This document shows positions 24,027 to 34,575 of a stretch of 64,000 nucleotides of DNA, in pieces. The position numbers and the translations under genes are program-made. This DNA comes from Ophiura sarsii. Taxonomy: Eukaryota > Echinodermata > Ophiuroidea > Amphilepidida > Ophiuridae. The stretch is taken from positions 42,046,648-42,110,647 of the forward strand of contig CM069447.1 of NCBI GenBank assembly GCA_035610835.1. The letters run 5' to 3'. The number at the start of each line of letters is the position of its first letter. Position 1 is the first letter of the stretch. The notes below the pieces were generated by a model. It saw only the letters and a list, made by a program, of their open reading frames with translations, did not search any database and was not told where the DNA came from.

Positions 24027-25650
24027 TACGAAGTGGCGGAAGAAATTTCATCCCCTCTAACTGACATCTTCAATAAACCCCTTACCGAAGGAGCACTACC
24101 AAAGGACTGGAAGATAGCCCATGTGACAGCCATCTTCAAAAAAGGTGACATGACCTCCCCGGGAAACTACAGACCAGTTAGCCTGACATCAATATTATGC
24201 AAACTACTTGAGACCATCATCAGAGACCAACTCATGGAGTTCCTGAATGCAAATAATCTGCTAAGTGAAGGCCAACATGGATTTAGAGCTGGTAGATCAT
24301 GTGTCACCCAACTACTTGAAATTATGGAAATGTGGACCACCATGCTTGATGAAGGAGGCGGGTTGGATGTTGTGTATCTCGACTTCAAAAAAGCGTTTGA
24401 CAGCGTCCCACACAAACGACTACTCAAGAAAGTAAAAGCGTACGGAATAGATGGATCGTTGCTCAACTGGATAGAAAGTTTCCTTACTGGAAGAAAACAA
24501 CGAGTTATTGTGAAAGGAGAGCCCTCTTCATGGGAGGATGTGCTTAGTGGAATTCCACAAGGAAGTGTGCTTGGACCAATCCTTTTCGTCATCTTCATCA
24601 ACGATCTCCCTGATGTTGTGGACACCTATGTCAAGATATTCGCAGACGACACAAAGATCTTTACACATGTACAGACCCAAGAGGATTGCGAGAAACTACA
24701 AAACGACTTAGACAAGCTAAGCGAATGGTCGGATAAGTGGCAACTACGTTTCAACGTATCCAAATGTGGCATCATGCACTACGGCCAGCAGAAAGAGTCT
24801 CACACTTATACAGTATGGCAGAAAATAACGAAAGAATAAACTTGGATGTCCTATTTGAGGAGAAAGACCTAGGAGTGAAATTTGACCCAACCCTTAACTT
24901 CAGTAAGCATGTGGCGATGGTAGCAAATAAAGCAAACCAAATAGTTGGCATCATCAAAAGGACTTTCAACTACATGGATGAGGATATGCTCAAAATACTG
25001 TACAAGACACTCATCAGACCAAACCTGGAGTACGCAAATAGCATCTGGAGTCCTATCTATCATAAAGACATCCTAGCAATTGAGAGAGTCCAGAGAAGAG
25101 CGACTAAACTAGTCAGAAAACTACAAGACATGTCCTATGAAGAAAGGTTAAGGAAACTTGATTTGCCAACACTTGCATACAGAAGGAAGAGGGGAGACCT
25201 GATCCAGGTTTACAAAATCATGAATGCGGAAAATGAAATGCAGAAAGCAAATCTCTTCAAAATGGATAATAATAGTAAAGGAACCAGAGGACATAATTTG
25301 AAGATACAAAAACGACACTCCCGACTTAGACTACGAGAGCACTCCTTCACAAATAGAGTTGTGAATTCGTGGAATAGTCTGCCATCAAAGACAGCCAACG
25401 CCACAACACTCAACAGCTTCAAAAATGGAGTAGATGCGGCTCTCGGACAACTATGTGACAAATACACTTACAGCGCTGGAGCAAAGTGGCAGCTGCAAAA
25501 TGCTGCTATGTAAATGTATACATAGCTTTATATGAATGACACTGCAGTGTATATTTAGGATAAGTAAGTTTATAAGTTTGGATGGGCATTTACAAGGCTT
25601 CACGCCTTACCCTTAATAGCCCAACTACAGGTGATTACAGGTGATACAAA
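24027..25650 (+). pseudogene. CR1-like LINE, 5'-truncated reverse transcriptase with one frameshift
   Basis: Frame 1 (24033-24839) carries the reverse-transcriptase core: NYRPVSLTSILCKLLE, GFRAGRS, catalytic LDFKKAFDSVPH (motif A), GIPQGSVLGPILF (motif B) and FADDTKIF (motif C). Coding then moves by one base near 24800 into a second frame that ends at 25513, with EEKDLGVKFD, LIRPNLEYANSIWSP, IERVQRRATKLV and VVNSWNSLPSKT. There is no ATG: the frame enters at GTG 24033 because the 5' part (endonuclease and N-terminal RT) is missing. A 3' UTR of ~140 bp ends near ACAGGTGATACAAAC. Truncation and frameshift make it inactive. It lies inside the mariner-type element in the same strand as the host gene. 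Confidence 0.9.
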
Positions 25651-25666
25651 CAATTCAAATTTCCCA

Positions 25667-26329
25667 CCAAATAACTGATTTAGCAGTGTCCCAAGTGTAC
25701 TTACTTTAAGCTAATGCTATGATGTCATAGTTCATACTTAGAAATCAAAAATTGTATTGTATGAGAGACAAAGGTTCATACTTTGTTTTGTTCACTCTAT
25801 CTGTCAATAGAATCATTCATACATCCCATACCATGATCACTTTCATTTTTTATTGAACGACCCTCGTATGTATACATTAGATAAAAATATGTTGAACAAA
25901 AACCATCAGTAAAATAAGAATTATACAATGTATAACATGATAAAATACACAAAAGCAGCACTGAGATAATCACACAGCCCAACCCCCCCTCCCAAACACA
26001 CCCACGCAAACTCACCCCTACATACATTAGCTGTAGCAGCACTCGCAATACCCATAAACAAACCCATAAACAAACAAACAAACAGCACAGAACCCGTAAT
26101 TTGAATGAGTTTGAATTGTTATTTAGCTGCAGACATACATACCTAACATTGCATACATCATACATTTTGTTTTTTTGTTAGGGTGGATGCCTCCCCCCCC
26201 CCCCCCCCCCACCACACACACACACACATGAGATTTTAGAGGGGGATGGGTAGACGGTAGACCGCCCCCTGCACCGCCTATGCTTATATGGTCACAACTA
26301 ATTATGATAATGTTTATGCTTTCTCGCAG
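25667..26329. other. Right mariner arm plus simple repeats
   Basis: After the mariner end (25866) come a C-rich tract with ACACACCCACGC, an AAAC-rich tract (26060-26090), a C run of about 19 bases near 26192 and a CA dinucleotide tract near 26211-26227. The minus-strand frames at 25797-26338 are read-through of these simple repeats. The acceptor of the zinc-finger terminal exon is at the end. Confidence 0.6.
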
Positions 26330-29300
26330 GAACGACACTTAATCCATCATCAGCTACAATAACACAGACTCACCATGTATCCACAGAGGCGTCTCCATCC
26401 ATCCCAAATGGACCATGGCCGTTATTAGCAGGTCAACTCAACACAAAGTCATCTAACCAGCCTTACCAATGCATGTTTTGCAGACGCATGAAGTCCTTCG
26501 CTGATTTTGATTCTTACAAGAGACACGCCAGGAGGCATGCAAGGCGAAACTCATACCAAAGATGTGATAAGCTACAAGTTTTACGAAAAACGATGCCAAA
26601 ATTCTGTCGGTCGTCGCATTGTGGTCACATGAGGTTTATCTCAGGTTGTGGTTCCCTCAAAAGACATACCAGACGATGCACTGGGAGATTGTCCGATCAA
26701 AGAGACCAAACTATCACCCAATCCAGCGTAGATAGCCAGGGTTTCAACCGAGAAAACCCCCAGAGGGAGCAAGATATGACAGATAATGGTATGGAAACAA
26801 TCCACCCTATTTTCCCGTTAAACTATCCATCCGATCAAAGAGGCCACACTTTCACCGATTCTAGCAAAGATTACCAGGGTGTCAATCAAGAAGACTTTCA
26901 GGGGAAGCATGATATGACAGATGGTGGTATCGAAACAATCCACCCTGCTTTTCGATTAAACTATCTGTTCAAACTTGGAGGCCAAACTTCCCCTGAATAT
27001 AGCAAAAATAACCATGTTGCTGAATGCTCTGATGGTATGGAGACAAATGGAGTTACTGAAATTGTCTCTTATGCTGAACTCTCTTATCTTCTGGAGACAG
27101 ATGCAGTTGCTGGAAAGTCCTTCGTCACCAATGCTGAACTAACTGATCATTCAAAGACACATGGAGTTGCTGAAAAGTCATTTGTCTCCAATGCGGAATT
27201 CTCTGACCATATGGAGACAGATGGAGATACTGAAATTTCTAATCTTCTGGAGACAGATGCAGTTGCTGAAAAGTCCTCTGCCTCCGATGTTGAATTCTCT
27301 GATCATTCAAGTACAAATGGCGATGCTGAAAGGTCATTTGTTTCAGATGCTGAACTTTCTGATCAGTTGAAAAACCCCGCATCTATGGACAGTGACTCCA
27401 AAATGGATGAAACCGCCGAGATGGACACTATGGCAGAAAAGGACAATATGAGTCCGATTGAGGTACAAGAGTGTAGAGCGTGTAAGTGCCCATATGGAAG
27501 TACACCAGGAAATCATCTATGCCGTCTGAATAATGATTCCTTTCAGGACACAATATACAAATGCAAGGTTTGTAGGTGTCCATTCGCAAACAGGAAGGAG
27601 CTACCCGCCGAGTTTCTCAGAACCCGGATGTACCCTGATGTCAAAATGGAATCTTATCAATGTAATAGATGCAGAACCAACTTTGATTCTATCGATTACC
27701 TGTATCGTCATTTGAAGAAGGCGCATAGAATGACAGGTGCAGCGTTGATATTCTACAGATCAAGAAGGAAGGAGAAAAAACAGAGGAAGAAGGAGATCAA
27801 AAGGGCAAGGCAGCGGGAGGGGAGAAAAAGAAAAGAAAAAAAGGAAGAGAGGGGAAAGATATTGGAGAAAAGTAAGGAGTTCGAAGAGGATGAGAAGAGA
27901 ACAACAGAAATAGAAAATGCGGAATTCTCTGATCAGATGAAGACACATGTAGCCGATGACGTGCAAGAGGTTAACCTGGCTGGTCTCCATAGATGCACTC
28001 AGTGTGTAGCATCCTTCGTCTCTGTTCCCGAACTGTCTAATCATATGAAGACACATGTAGCTGATGACATGCATGAGGTTAACCTGGCTGGTCACCATAG
28101 ATGTACTCAGTGTGTAGCAACCTTCGTCTCTGTTCCCGAACTGTCTAATCATATGAAGACACATGTAGCTGATGACATGCATGAGGTTAACCTGGCTGGT
28201 CACCATAGATGTACTCAGTGTGTAGCAACCTTCGTCTCTGTTCCCGAACTGTCTGATCATTTGAAGACACATGTAGCTGATGACATGCACGAGGTTAACC
28301 TGGCTGGTCAACCTAGTTGCACTCAGTGTGTAGCATCCTTCGTCTCTGTTCCCGAACTGTCTAATCATATGAAGACACAAGTAGTCAATGACATGCATGA
28401 GGTTCACCTGGATGGTCATCATGGATGTACTCAGTGTGTAGCAACTTTCATCTCTGTTCCGGAACTGTCTGATCATATGGAAGAAAAGCACTCAAAACTG
28501 CCATTGACAAACCAAATAAAAAATACAAAATATCAATGCTTCGAATGTCTTGATCATAACATATTTTCCAGCCTGGTTGAATGGCAAGTTCATGTGAAGG
28601 CTAAGCACAGTGACAAACACGGCTGTCCTTTTTGTGGGTTTAGATTCTTAGACTCACAGGAAGAATTATATCAACATTTCAAAGATTTCCATCAGGTTCT
28701 CACCAAACAGATCAAAGTGCCAAATTATAGTGCCAAGGAGAATAACAGTTTTTCTTTACACTATAACTGTTGGATCTGTCAAAGGCAATTTCCTAGCATG
28801 ACAAAGTTATCTGAACATGATCACTGTCATTACAGCCCGAGTATCAAAACAAAAGATGCCGACACACAAAATGCAGTGCTAGCTTCCGATGTGTACATGT
28901 GTATTGTGTGCAAGTGCCCATATTATAATAAGCGCGGGCTGTCTAAGCATTACAGTCAGATGCACCCAGATTTCACAATACCATCAGAACTAGAATGGAA
29001 AATGGAAGATAATGTTCAGAATTACGGTGTACACAGGTGTGTCGTCTGTAAAAAAACGTTTTTTAATTGGTTAGGATTATCGGGGAGTACAGGTACTCTG
29101 AAAATGTGCTCTATATGTAAAGGGAAAGGTGAACAAGTGAAGATAGAGGATGACTCAAAAATAGAGGATAATGCGAGAATGACTGGTGATGCAAAAGCTG
29201 GCAGCAACGCCGAAACGCCAGACTACGAGAAGAAAACAGATGAGGAATTGAGCAACACTGCCAAAACGGACAAGACTACAACAACAGACAATGATGCCAA

Positions 29301-31938
29301 AATTGGTACAACGCTTATGTCTAAGGTACAAGAGTGTACAGCGTGTAAGTGCCCATATGGTGTACTTGCATATCCATATGATGTACTTGCATATGGAATT
29401 ACACCAGTGAAACATATTTGCCAACTGAATATTGATTCCATTCAGCACACACCCTTGTTTAAGGATGATGTATACAAATGTAAGGTTTGTAGATGCCCAT
29501 TCGGGAGGAGAAGGGCGCTATCCTCCGAGTTCCTAAATTTGTACCCGGATGTCAAAGTGGAATCTTTTCAATGTCATAGATGCAGGGCAAATTTCAATTC
29601 TATCAATTTTCTGCATCGTCACTTGAAGAATTTGCACAAAATGACAGATGCAGCATTGAAATTCTACCAGGAGAACAAATGGAGGGAGCAGGAGAACAAG
29701 ATGGAACAGCAGCGGGAGGGGGGAAAAGAAACAGGAGGAGAAGGAGAAAGGGGAAGGGGGATTGAAAAAAGCGAGGAGACGGAAGAGGGTGAAAAGATAA
29801 CAGTAGATATAGAAAATGCTGAACTCTCTGATCAGATGGTGACAAATGTAGCTGATGACTTGCACGAGGTTAACCTAGTTGGTCCCTACACATGTACTCA
29901 GTGTGAAGCGACCTTCGTCTCTGTTCCCGAACTGTCTGATCATATAGACGAGGAGCACTCAGCGCTGCCAAAGACAAAACAAACCAAAGAGACCCAATAT
30001 CAATGTTTCCAATGTCATGATCGTTACATTTTCTCCAGCCTGGTCGAATGGCAAGTTCATTTAAACACAAAGCACAGTGACAAACATGGCTGTGCTTTTT
30101 GTGGGGATACATTCTTTGATTCCAAGGGAGAGTTATATCAACATTTCAAAGATTTCCATCTGGTTATCACCAAAGGAATTGATATCAAAACAACAAATTA
30201 TAGTGCCAAGGCATATGACAGTTTTTCTTCACAATATAACTGTTGGATCTGTAAAAGCCGATTTCCTAGCATGACAGAGCTATCTACACATCGCTGTCGT
30301 AGCAACCAGAGAATCCAAACAAAAGATAGAGATACACAGTCTAAGCAAAATGCCATGCTGGCATCCGATGTGTACATGTGTATTGTGTGCAAGTGTCCAT
30401 ATTATGCTAAGCACACGCTGTCTAAACATTACAGTCAGATGCACCCAGATTTCACAATATCATCAGAACTAAAAAGGAAATTCAAAGATAATGTTCACAA
30501 GTACGGTGTACGCAGGTGTGTTGTTTGTAAAAGACCGTACATCAGTTGGTTAGGATCATCGGGGCATACAGGTACTCCGAAAATGTGCTTAGCTTGTAAA
30601 TGGAAGGGTAAACAAGTGAAGATGGATGATGACTCGAAAATAGGTGACGACTCAAAAATGGATGATAATTTGAAAATGATCGGTGATGCAAGAACAGACA
30701 GCAACACTGAAAAAATGACCGAAATGGATGAAACTTCAAACAGGGACTACGAGATAAATATGGATGATGATGCGACAATGAATAACACTGCCAAAATGAA
30801 TGACTGTGCAATGATTGACAACGACGCTCAAATTGATGATGATGCACACAGAGACGATGTTGTCAAAATGGACAAAACCACAATAATTGACAACAATGTG
30901 AACAATGTGGACATGTTTGAGGTTCGAGAGTGTACAGCGTGTAGGCGCTCGTATGCCAGTACATCGGGGAAACACATCTGTCTTACTGAGTGTATGGAGA
31001 CTGATGGAGATACAGCAAAGTCCTTTGTCCCCAATGCTGAACTTTCTGTTCATTTGATAAACCCTGCAGCTGTGGATAATGACCCCAACATGGACAAATC
31101 TGCGAAAATGGGCACTGAGGTGGGAAAGGACAATAAGCTTACGTCTGAGGTACAAAAGTGTACGGCGTGTAGGTGCCCACATGGAAACATAATTGGGGAA
31201 ACAACAGGAAAACATCTTTGCCAACTGACTATTAATACCACTCAGCACAATACCTTATATAATGATGTATACAAATGTAAGGTTTGCAGGTGTATAATCG
31301 GGAGGGAGCTATCTTCCAAGTTCATCAAGATGTACCCGGATTTCTACATGGAATCTTATCAATGTAATAGATGCAGGGCGAATTTCAATTCTATCGGTTA
31401 CCTACATAGTCACTTGAAGAAGGTGCACAAGATGACAGATGCAGCGTTGACCTTATACAAGGAGAGAAAACAGAGGGAGAGGGAGAACAAGACGGAACAG
31501 CAGCAGACGGGGGAGGAAGAAACGGAAGAAGGAGACAGAGAAAGGGAAAGGGGAATTGAGAAAAGCGAGGAGACGGAAGAGGTTGAAATGATAACAGTAG
31601 ATATAGAAAACGCTGAACTCTCTGATCAGATGGTGGCACATGTAGCTGATGACTTGTTTGAGGTTAACCTAGCTGGTCGCCATAGGTGTACGCAGGTGAG
31701 GGAAAGGGGAAATGAAATGGGGAAAAGCAAGGAGTCAGAAGAGGGTGAACAGAAAACATCAGTTTTTCAGAATCAATCATTCCTTAAGCATATGTCATTC
31801 TACACATGTGCATGGTGTAAGATATCTTTTGTGTCGACTGATGAACTGTCAACTCACACAAAGCTTGAGCATCTAAAGGTTCGAATCGTTTTAAAACGTG
31901 TAGGTTTGGACAAATCATGCATTGATGAATTGATATAG
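26330..31938 (+). CDS. Large modular zinc-finger protein, terminal exon
   Basis: TTTCTCGCAG precedes base 26330, and the frame is open from there to TAG at 31936-31938. The internal ATG at 26473 would cut the first finger between its cysteines (YQC before it, FC after it), so the start at 18853 is preferred; the joined protein is 1,911 residues. Seen in order: finger at residues ~90-112; a duplicated ~50-residue non-finger unit; degenerate NAELSDH-type repeats; module A from ~420; module B from ~1041; module C from ~1649. Modules share CxxCxCPYG, YKCKVCRCPF, a YQCNRCR C2H2 finger, a Lys/Glu-rich likely coiled coil, CTQC fingers, YQCF, HGCxFCG, YNCWIC and YMCIVCKCPYY motifs. Several follow C-x2-C-x12-H-x3/4-H. 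Linkers are long and not TGEKP-like, so contiguous DNA reading is unlikely. Function is unknown; a nuclear nucleic-acid- or protein-binding role is inferred. Confidence 0.8.
26692..26970 (+). repeat. Two-copy ~47-residue coding repeat in the zinc-finger protein
   Basis: SDQRDQTIT..., MTDNGMETIHPIFPLNY and SDQRGHTFT..., MTDGGIETIHPAFRLNY are consecutive copies of a unit without cysteines. It is unrelated to the finger modules. Confidence 0.8.
27018..27370 (+). repeat. Degenerate NAELSDH-type repeats in the zinc-finger protein
   Basis: Units of about 21-22 residues (AEKSFVSNAEFSDHMETDGD, AERSFVSDAELSDQL and others) resemble the second half of the CTQC finger (VSVPELSNHMKTH) but have lost both cysteines and one or both histidines. 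A further copy lies near 31020. They look like finger remnants that remain open. Confidence 0.65.
27943..28480 (+). repeat. Five-copy 108-bp zinc-finger array within module A
   Basis: The first cysteine region of each unit begins at 27991, 28099, 28207, 28315 and 28423, exactly 108 bp apart. Each 36-residue unit has one classical C-x2-C-x12-H-x3-H finger (CTQC, then PELSNH or PELSDH, then H) and a 15-residue spacer VADDMHEVNLAG. The last finger ends in an extended H-x4-H. Units two and three differ by about three bases, so amplification is recent. Module B has only one such finger. Confidence 0.93.
29323..31146 (+). repeat. Module B of the intragenic ~1.84-kb tandem duplication
   Basis: Equivalent starts (EVQEC or KVQEC or EVQKC followed by ACxCP) lie at 27460, 29323 and 31147, a spacing of 1,863 and 1,824 bp. 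Module B repeats nearly all motifs of module A in order. A partial extra start (EVRECTACRRSY) lies at 30919, and an Asp/Met-rich linker fills 30609-30915. Module C (31147-31938) is truncated after the coiled-coil and one disrupted finger. Confidence 0.88.
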
Positions 31939-32011
31939 ACAAAAAAGAGAGAAAAACGCAATGCTGTTCTACGGACGGACGGATTTAATGTTTGTAAAAA
32001 TTGTGACAAGT
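31939..32011 (+). other. Start of the 3' UTR of the zinc-finger gene
   Basis: No canonical AATAAA is seen close to the stop; an AATATA variant lies near 32079 and the first AATAAA is at about 33055, already inside the segmental repeat. The 3' end is therefore unresolved. Confidence 0.4.
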
Positions 32012-32154
32012 TTCCTAAGTATGTTCAAAAATGTGTTTAAAAATGTTTATCTTTTTTTAAGAAATTAAAAAAATTGCCAATATATTATTTTTAAAATTTA
32101 AATTGAATAATGTTCATACATATTCAAAATGAAGACAAAATCAAAAGAACATTA

Positions 32155-32424
32155 TTATGTGATGCAGATCAAGCTGAATGAGTCGGATGTCAAGGAATAT
32201 TGAATTTGAGTTATGAGTAAAAAGAAGTGACAGATTAGTCTTATGTTTTACCGTTTGTTTTTCACTTAGTAAATTGCTTGTAACTTAAAAACTAGCAGTT
32301 CGATTTCAGTGCGGTTTGGAGGATGCTTTAGCATTTTTCACCTGCTTTTAAAAATTGGGCAAAGATTAAAATTCAACATTGCCCCCAATCCATATGACTC
32401 ATTTTGCTTGATCACGTTACATAT
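32155..32424. mobile_element. MITE with TGTGACG..GATCAAGC ends, copy 1
   Basis: ATTATGTGATGCAGATCAAG at the left and CTTGATCACGTTACATAT at the right are diverged inverted ends of the family best preserved at 39114-39354. The interior shares GAATATTGAATTTGAGTTAT, AAAAAGAAGTGACA and TTTAGCATTTTTCACCT. A second copy of this version lies at about 34705-34976. Confidence 0.7.
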
Positions 32425-33551
32425 CTCAAATTCATGGTTTGATCAGGCCTGTAGAACAGAGTATACTTTTCAAGTGCATCATATGCGTGACGCGTGTGTC
32501 TGGCCAAAACCGTGTGCGTGTGGCCATAATCTAGCGCATGCACTTTGATTACTGGAGTGCGCGGAGAGATAAAAGCTGAAAATTTCTCTCCAATTTGGAA
32601 CTGTAGGATTTATTGACCTTATGTTTTTCAAATATTTACCAAAGATGTATTTTGTCTTACAAAAAAAGACTATGCGCGCGCGTGTGTTCGTTTAGAACCA
32701 AAGTGGACCTCAATCATAGCAACATAATTGTAACCTGCGCAATTTTGACACAAATCTGGTTCGTCGGTATTGTCAGTTCACTTTTATTTCGAGCGCCTCC
32801 AATATGAAAAAACCTAGGCTACACCACTGATCTGGGCGCCATGATGTCTGCATCAGCGCAATCAAAGGAGAACGTTGGCTGTGGCTCAGAAAGTGCTGGG
32901 CCTCTCACTATAGATTATCCACTGACCTCTTACCTCCCAACTTGGAACTGAACCAAAGAAGATGTTAAAAAGTCTTCCCACAATGCATTGCGCGAACGCC
33001 AACCAACTAAAGCTTTTTCCACACGATGCATTTGTCGACTTAAGTTTTAGAAATAATAAAAAGGAATACTGATAACTAATTTATTCATTGATCAAAACTA
33101 GAACCTAAGAGCTCCAACGATGAAAGCGCTATGAAGCCATGATTGTGTGCATATGTGTTATGGGAACCGAGACCAATTGGAGACCAGAATCAGGGCATTT
33201 TGCAAAAACGCAATGCATTGTGGTGGTGTCTTTAAATTCTTCTTTGGAACTGAACCAGAGTATATCAACAATCTTATGTATTATGTATGTGTGTAGATGT
33301 TAGGTAGTATACTAATTTATTATTACTCAAGGGTTGTATGGTCCAATCAGTATTGACAGGTGTGTGTGGATGTATATTTGAAATTTAACCCTACCCATAT
33401 TCAATGTTTTATACCGTTTTATACTTCAATGGCTGATTTGATTTATATTATACCATATTTGGGCGCACATCCAAAGATATTGTATTCTGTAATCTACCTC
33501 AAAATGCCTTTTTTAATGCAGCTCTAAGATTATAGAGCACTTGGTATTATA

Positions 33552-33770
33552 ATATGTGACGCGATCAAGCGAGATGAGTCGTATGTCAGGAATATTGATT
33601 TCAAGTTATACATGTAGTAGGTATATAGAAAGAAGTGATAGATTCTGATGTTTTCTGTGGTTTTACTGTGTTTTCTCAGTTGGTTAATTGTTTGTAACTT
33701 AAAACTTGAAGTTCGATTCTATTGTGGTTTGGAACACATGTGACTCATTTCGCTTGATCACGTCACATAT
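33552..33770. mobile_element. MITE with TGTGACG..GATCAAGC ends, copy 2
   Basis: ATATGTGACGCGATCAAGCG and CGCTTGATCACGTCACATAT form inverted ends, and GATGAGTCG/TGACTCATT extends them. The copy in the next full segment is 37556-37767. Confidence 0.82.
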
Positions 33771-34034
33771 TGTGATAAAGTTAGTTTGTGCGATGCATCA
33801 CAAGGTTCATCTTGTCGACCAAGATTGTTTGAGGTATACAGGGTGAATAAATTAAAACTTTACTCAACTTTGGGATTTTATTTCTAAGAATCTCTCCATC
33901 AATTTCTCAAATTATTTATTCTGGCAGAGAGGCTGTCTCACAGGGTTAGCGTTTTTGAGAGTCCAGGGGTCTTGGACGTGAAGAAGTCAAAACAAATAGA
34001 AATGAAGGTAATGTCAATTACCCAAACTCGGACA

Positions 34035-34267
34035 TCAATAGTGTGTGTGTCCACCATGTGCTTGGAAGCATTCAGTGTTTCTGCTACGCATGCTGTCCAC
34101 CAGGTTTCTGATGCAGGCTTGAGGGAGATTGTTCCACTCTTCCTGTAGAGCTGCTCAGAGTGTTTGTGCATTATCAGGCGGATGATTGTCCTAGCCGAAA
34201 CACGTCGCCCGAGCTCATCCCACAGTTGTTCAATCGGATTGAGGTCCGGGGAACAAGACCACCATGG
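34035..34267 (-). pseudogene. Tc1-like transposase C-terminal relic
   Basis: Read on the minus strand from 34267, the sequence gives SPDLNPIEQLWDELGRRVSA, which is the conserved DDE/D-domain C-terminal signature of Tc1 transposases. In a second frame it continues with LQEEWNNLPQACIRNLVDSM and ends HGGHTHY before a stop at 34035. A frameshift near 34180 and a TGA break the frame, so it is dead. The N-terminal paired-type DNA-binding part and first catalytic residues are not seen. An identical-length copy lies exactly 4,000 bp downstream. Confidence 0.88.
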
Positions 34268-34489
34268 TAAAAGTCCAATGTTCTGCTCTGTGTTTGGGTA
34301 ACTGACATTACCTTCATTTCAATTTGTTTTGACTGTCTTCTTCACGTGCCTTTAACTCTATGTTGCCAACATTTCCAGGCTGTGACATGTGATTCTGCAA
34401 GGGGTTCCATGCCAGTGCATTTTTTTAGTTCTGTCAGTACGGTAACCGTTTGGATATTGACATGTCATTAGAGTAGAGTATTGAAGTAA

Positions 34490-34575
34490 TCCTGTGTGTC
34501 ATTTTGGTTCATTTTAATGGACAGATTTTCAAGATATGGCCATGTGAAAAATTATGTTTCTTTTTGAGCCCAGTT
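34490..34575. repeat. Tc1-type terminal repeat (GGGCTCAAAAAGAAAC family)
   Basis: CATTTTGGTTCATTTTAATG through TCAAGATATGGCCATGTGAAAA (given in parts) to GTTTCTTTTTGAGCCCAGTT is the reverse complement of 61218-61318. A copy of the outer part lies near 36118-36170. It is probably the end of the element that carried the transposase relic at 34035-34267. Confidence 0.72.

Larger units (their letters stand above)
21699..25866. mobile_element. Mariner-type element with long inverted arms, split by two LINE insertions
   Basis: Left CGAGGGTTGTTCAATAAATA (21699) pairs with a right end finishing TATTGAACGACCCTCG (25866), flanked by TA on both sides. The arms are about 200-240 bp: the left arm is 21699-21770, is interrupted, then resumes at about 22961-23105; the right arm is about 25665-25866. 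Removing the two LINE insertions leaves roughly 1.4 kb, the usual size of a mariner. No transposase frame survives in the remainder (23106-24026). Confidence 0.75.
18980..26329 (+). other. Inferred 7.35-kb intron of the zinc-finger gene
   Basis: It is bounded by GTATGT (18980) and TTTCTCGCAG (ending 26329). It holds the 219-bp AGGTCA array, a 744-bp Tc1-type element and a mariner-type element containing two LINE fragments. The LINEs lie in the sense direction. The join is inferred from splice signals and phase; a cDNA would settle it. Confidence 0.7.

Noticed and set aside
24167..24625. 152-codon minus-strand frame
   Set aside because: Shadow of the LINE reverse transcriptase on the plus strand.
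26473..26475. ATG at 26473 as the start of the zinc-finger protein
   Set aside because: It lies inside the first finger, and the frame extends upstream to a good splice acceptor in phase with an ATG exon.
27760..30847. Long minus-strand frames opposite the zinc-finger exon
   Set aside because: They mirror the repeated codons of the plus-strand gene (His/Leu/Ser-rich shadows) and have no motif or splice context.
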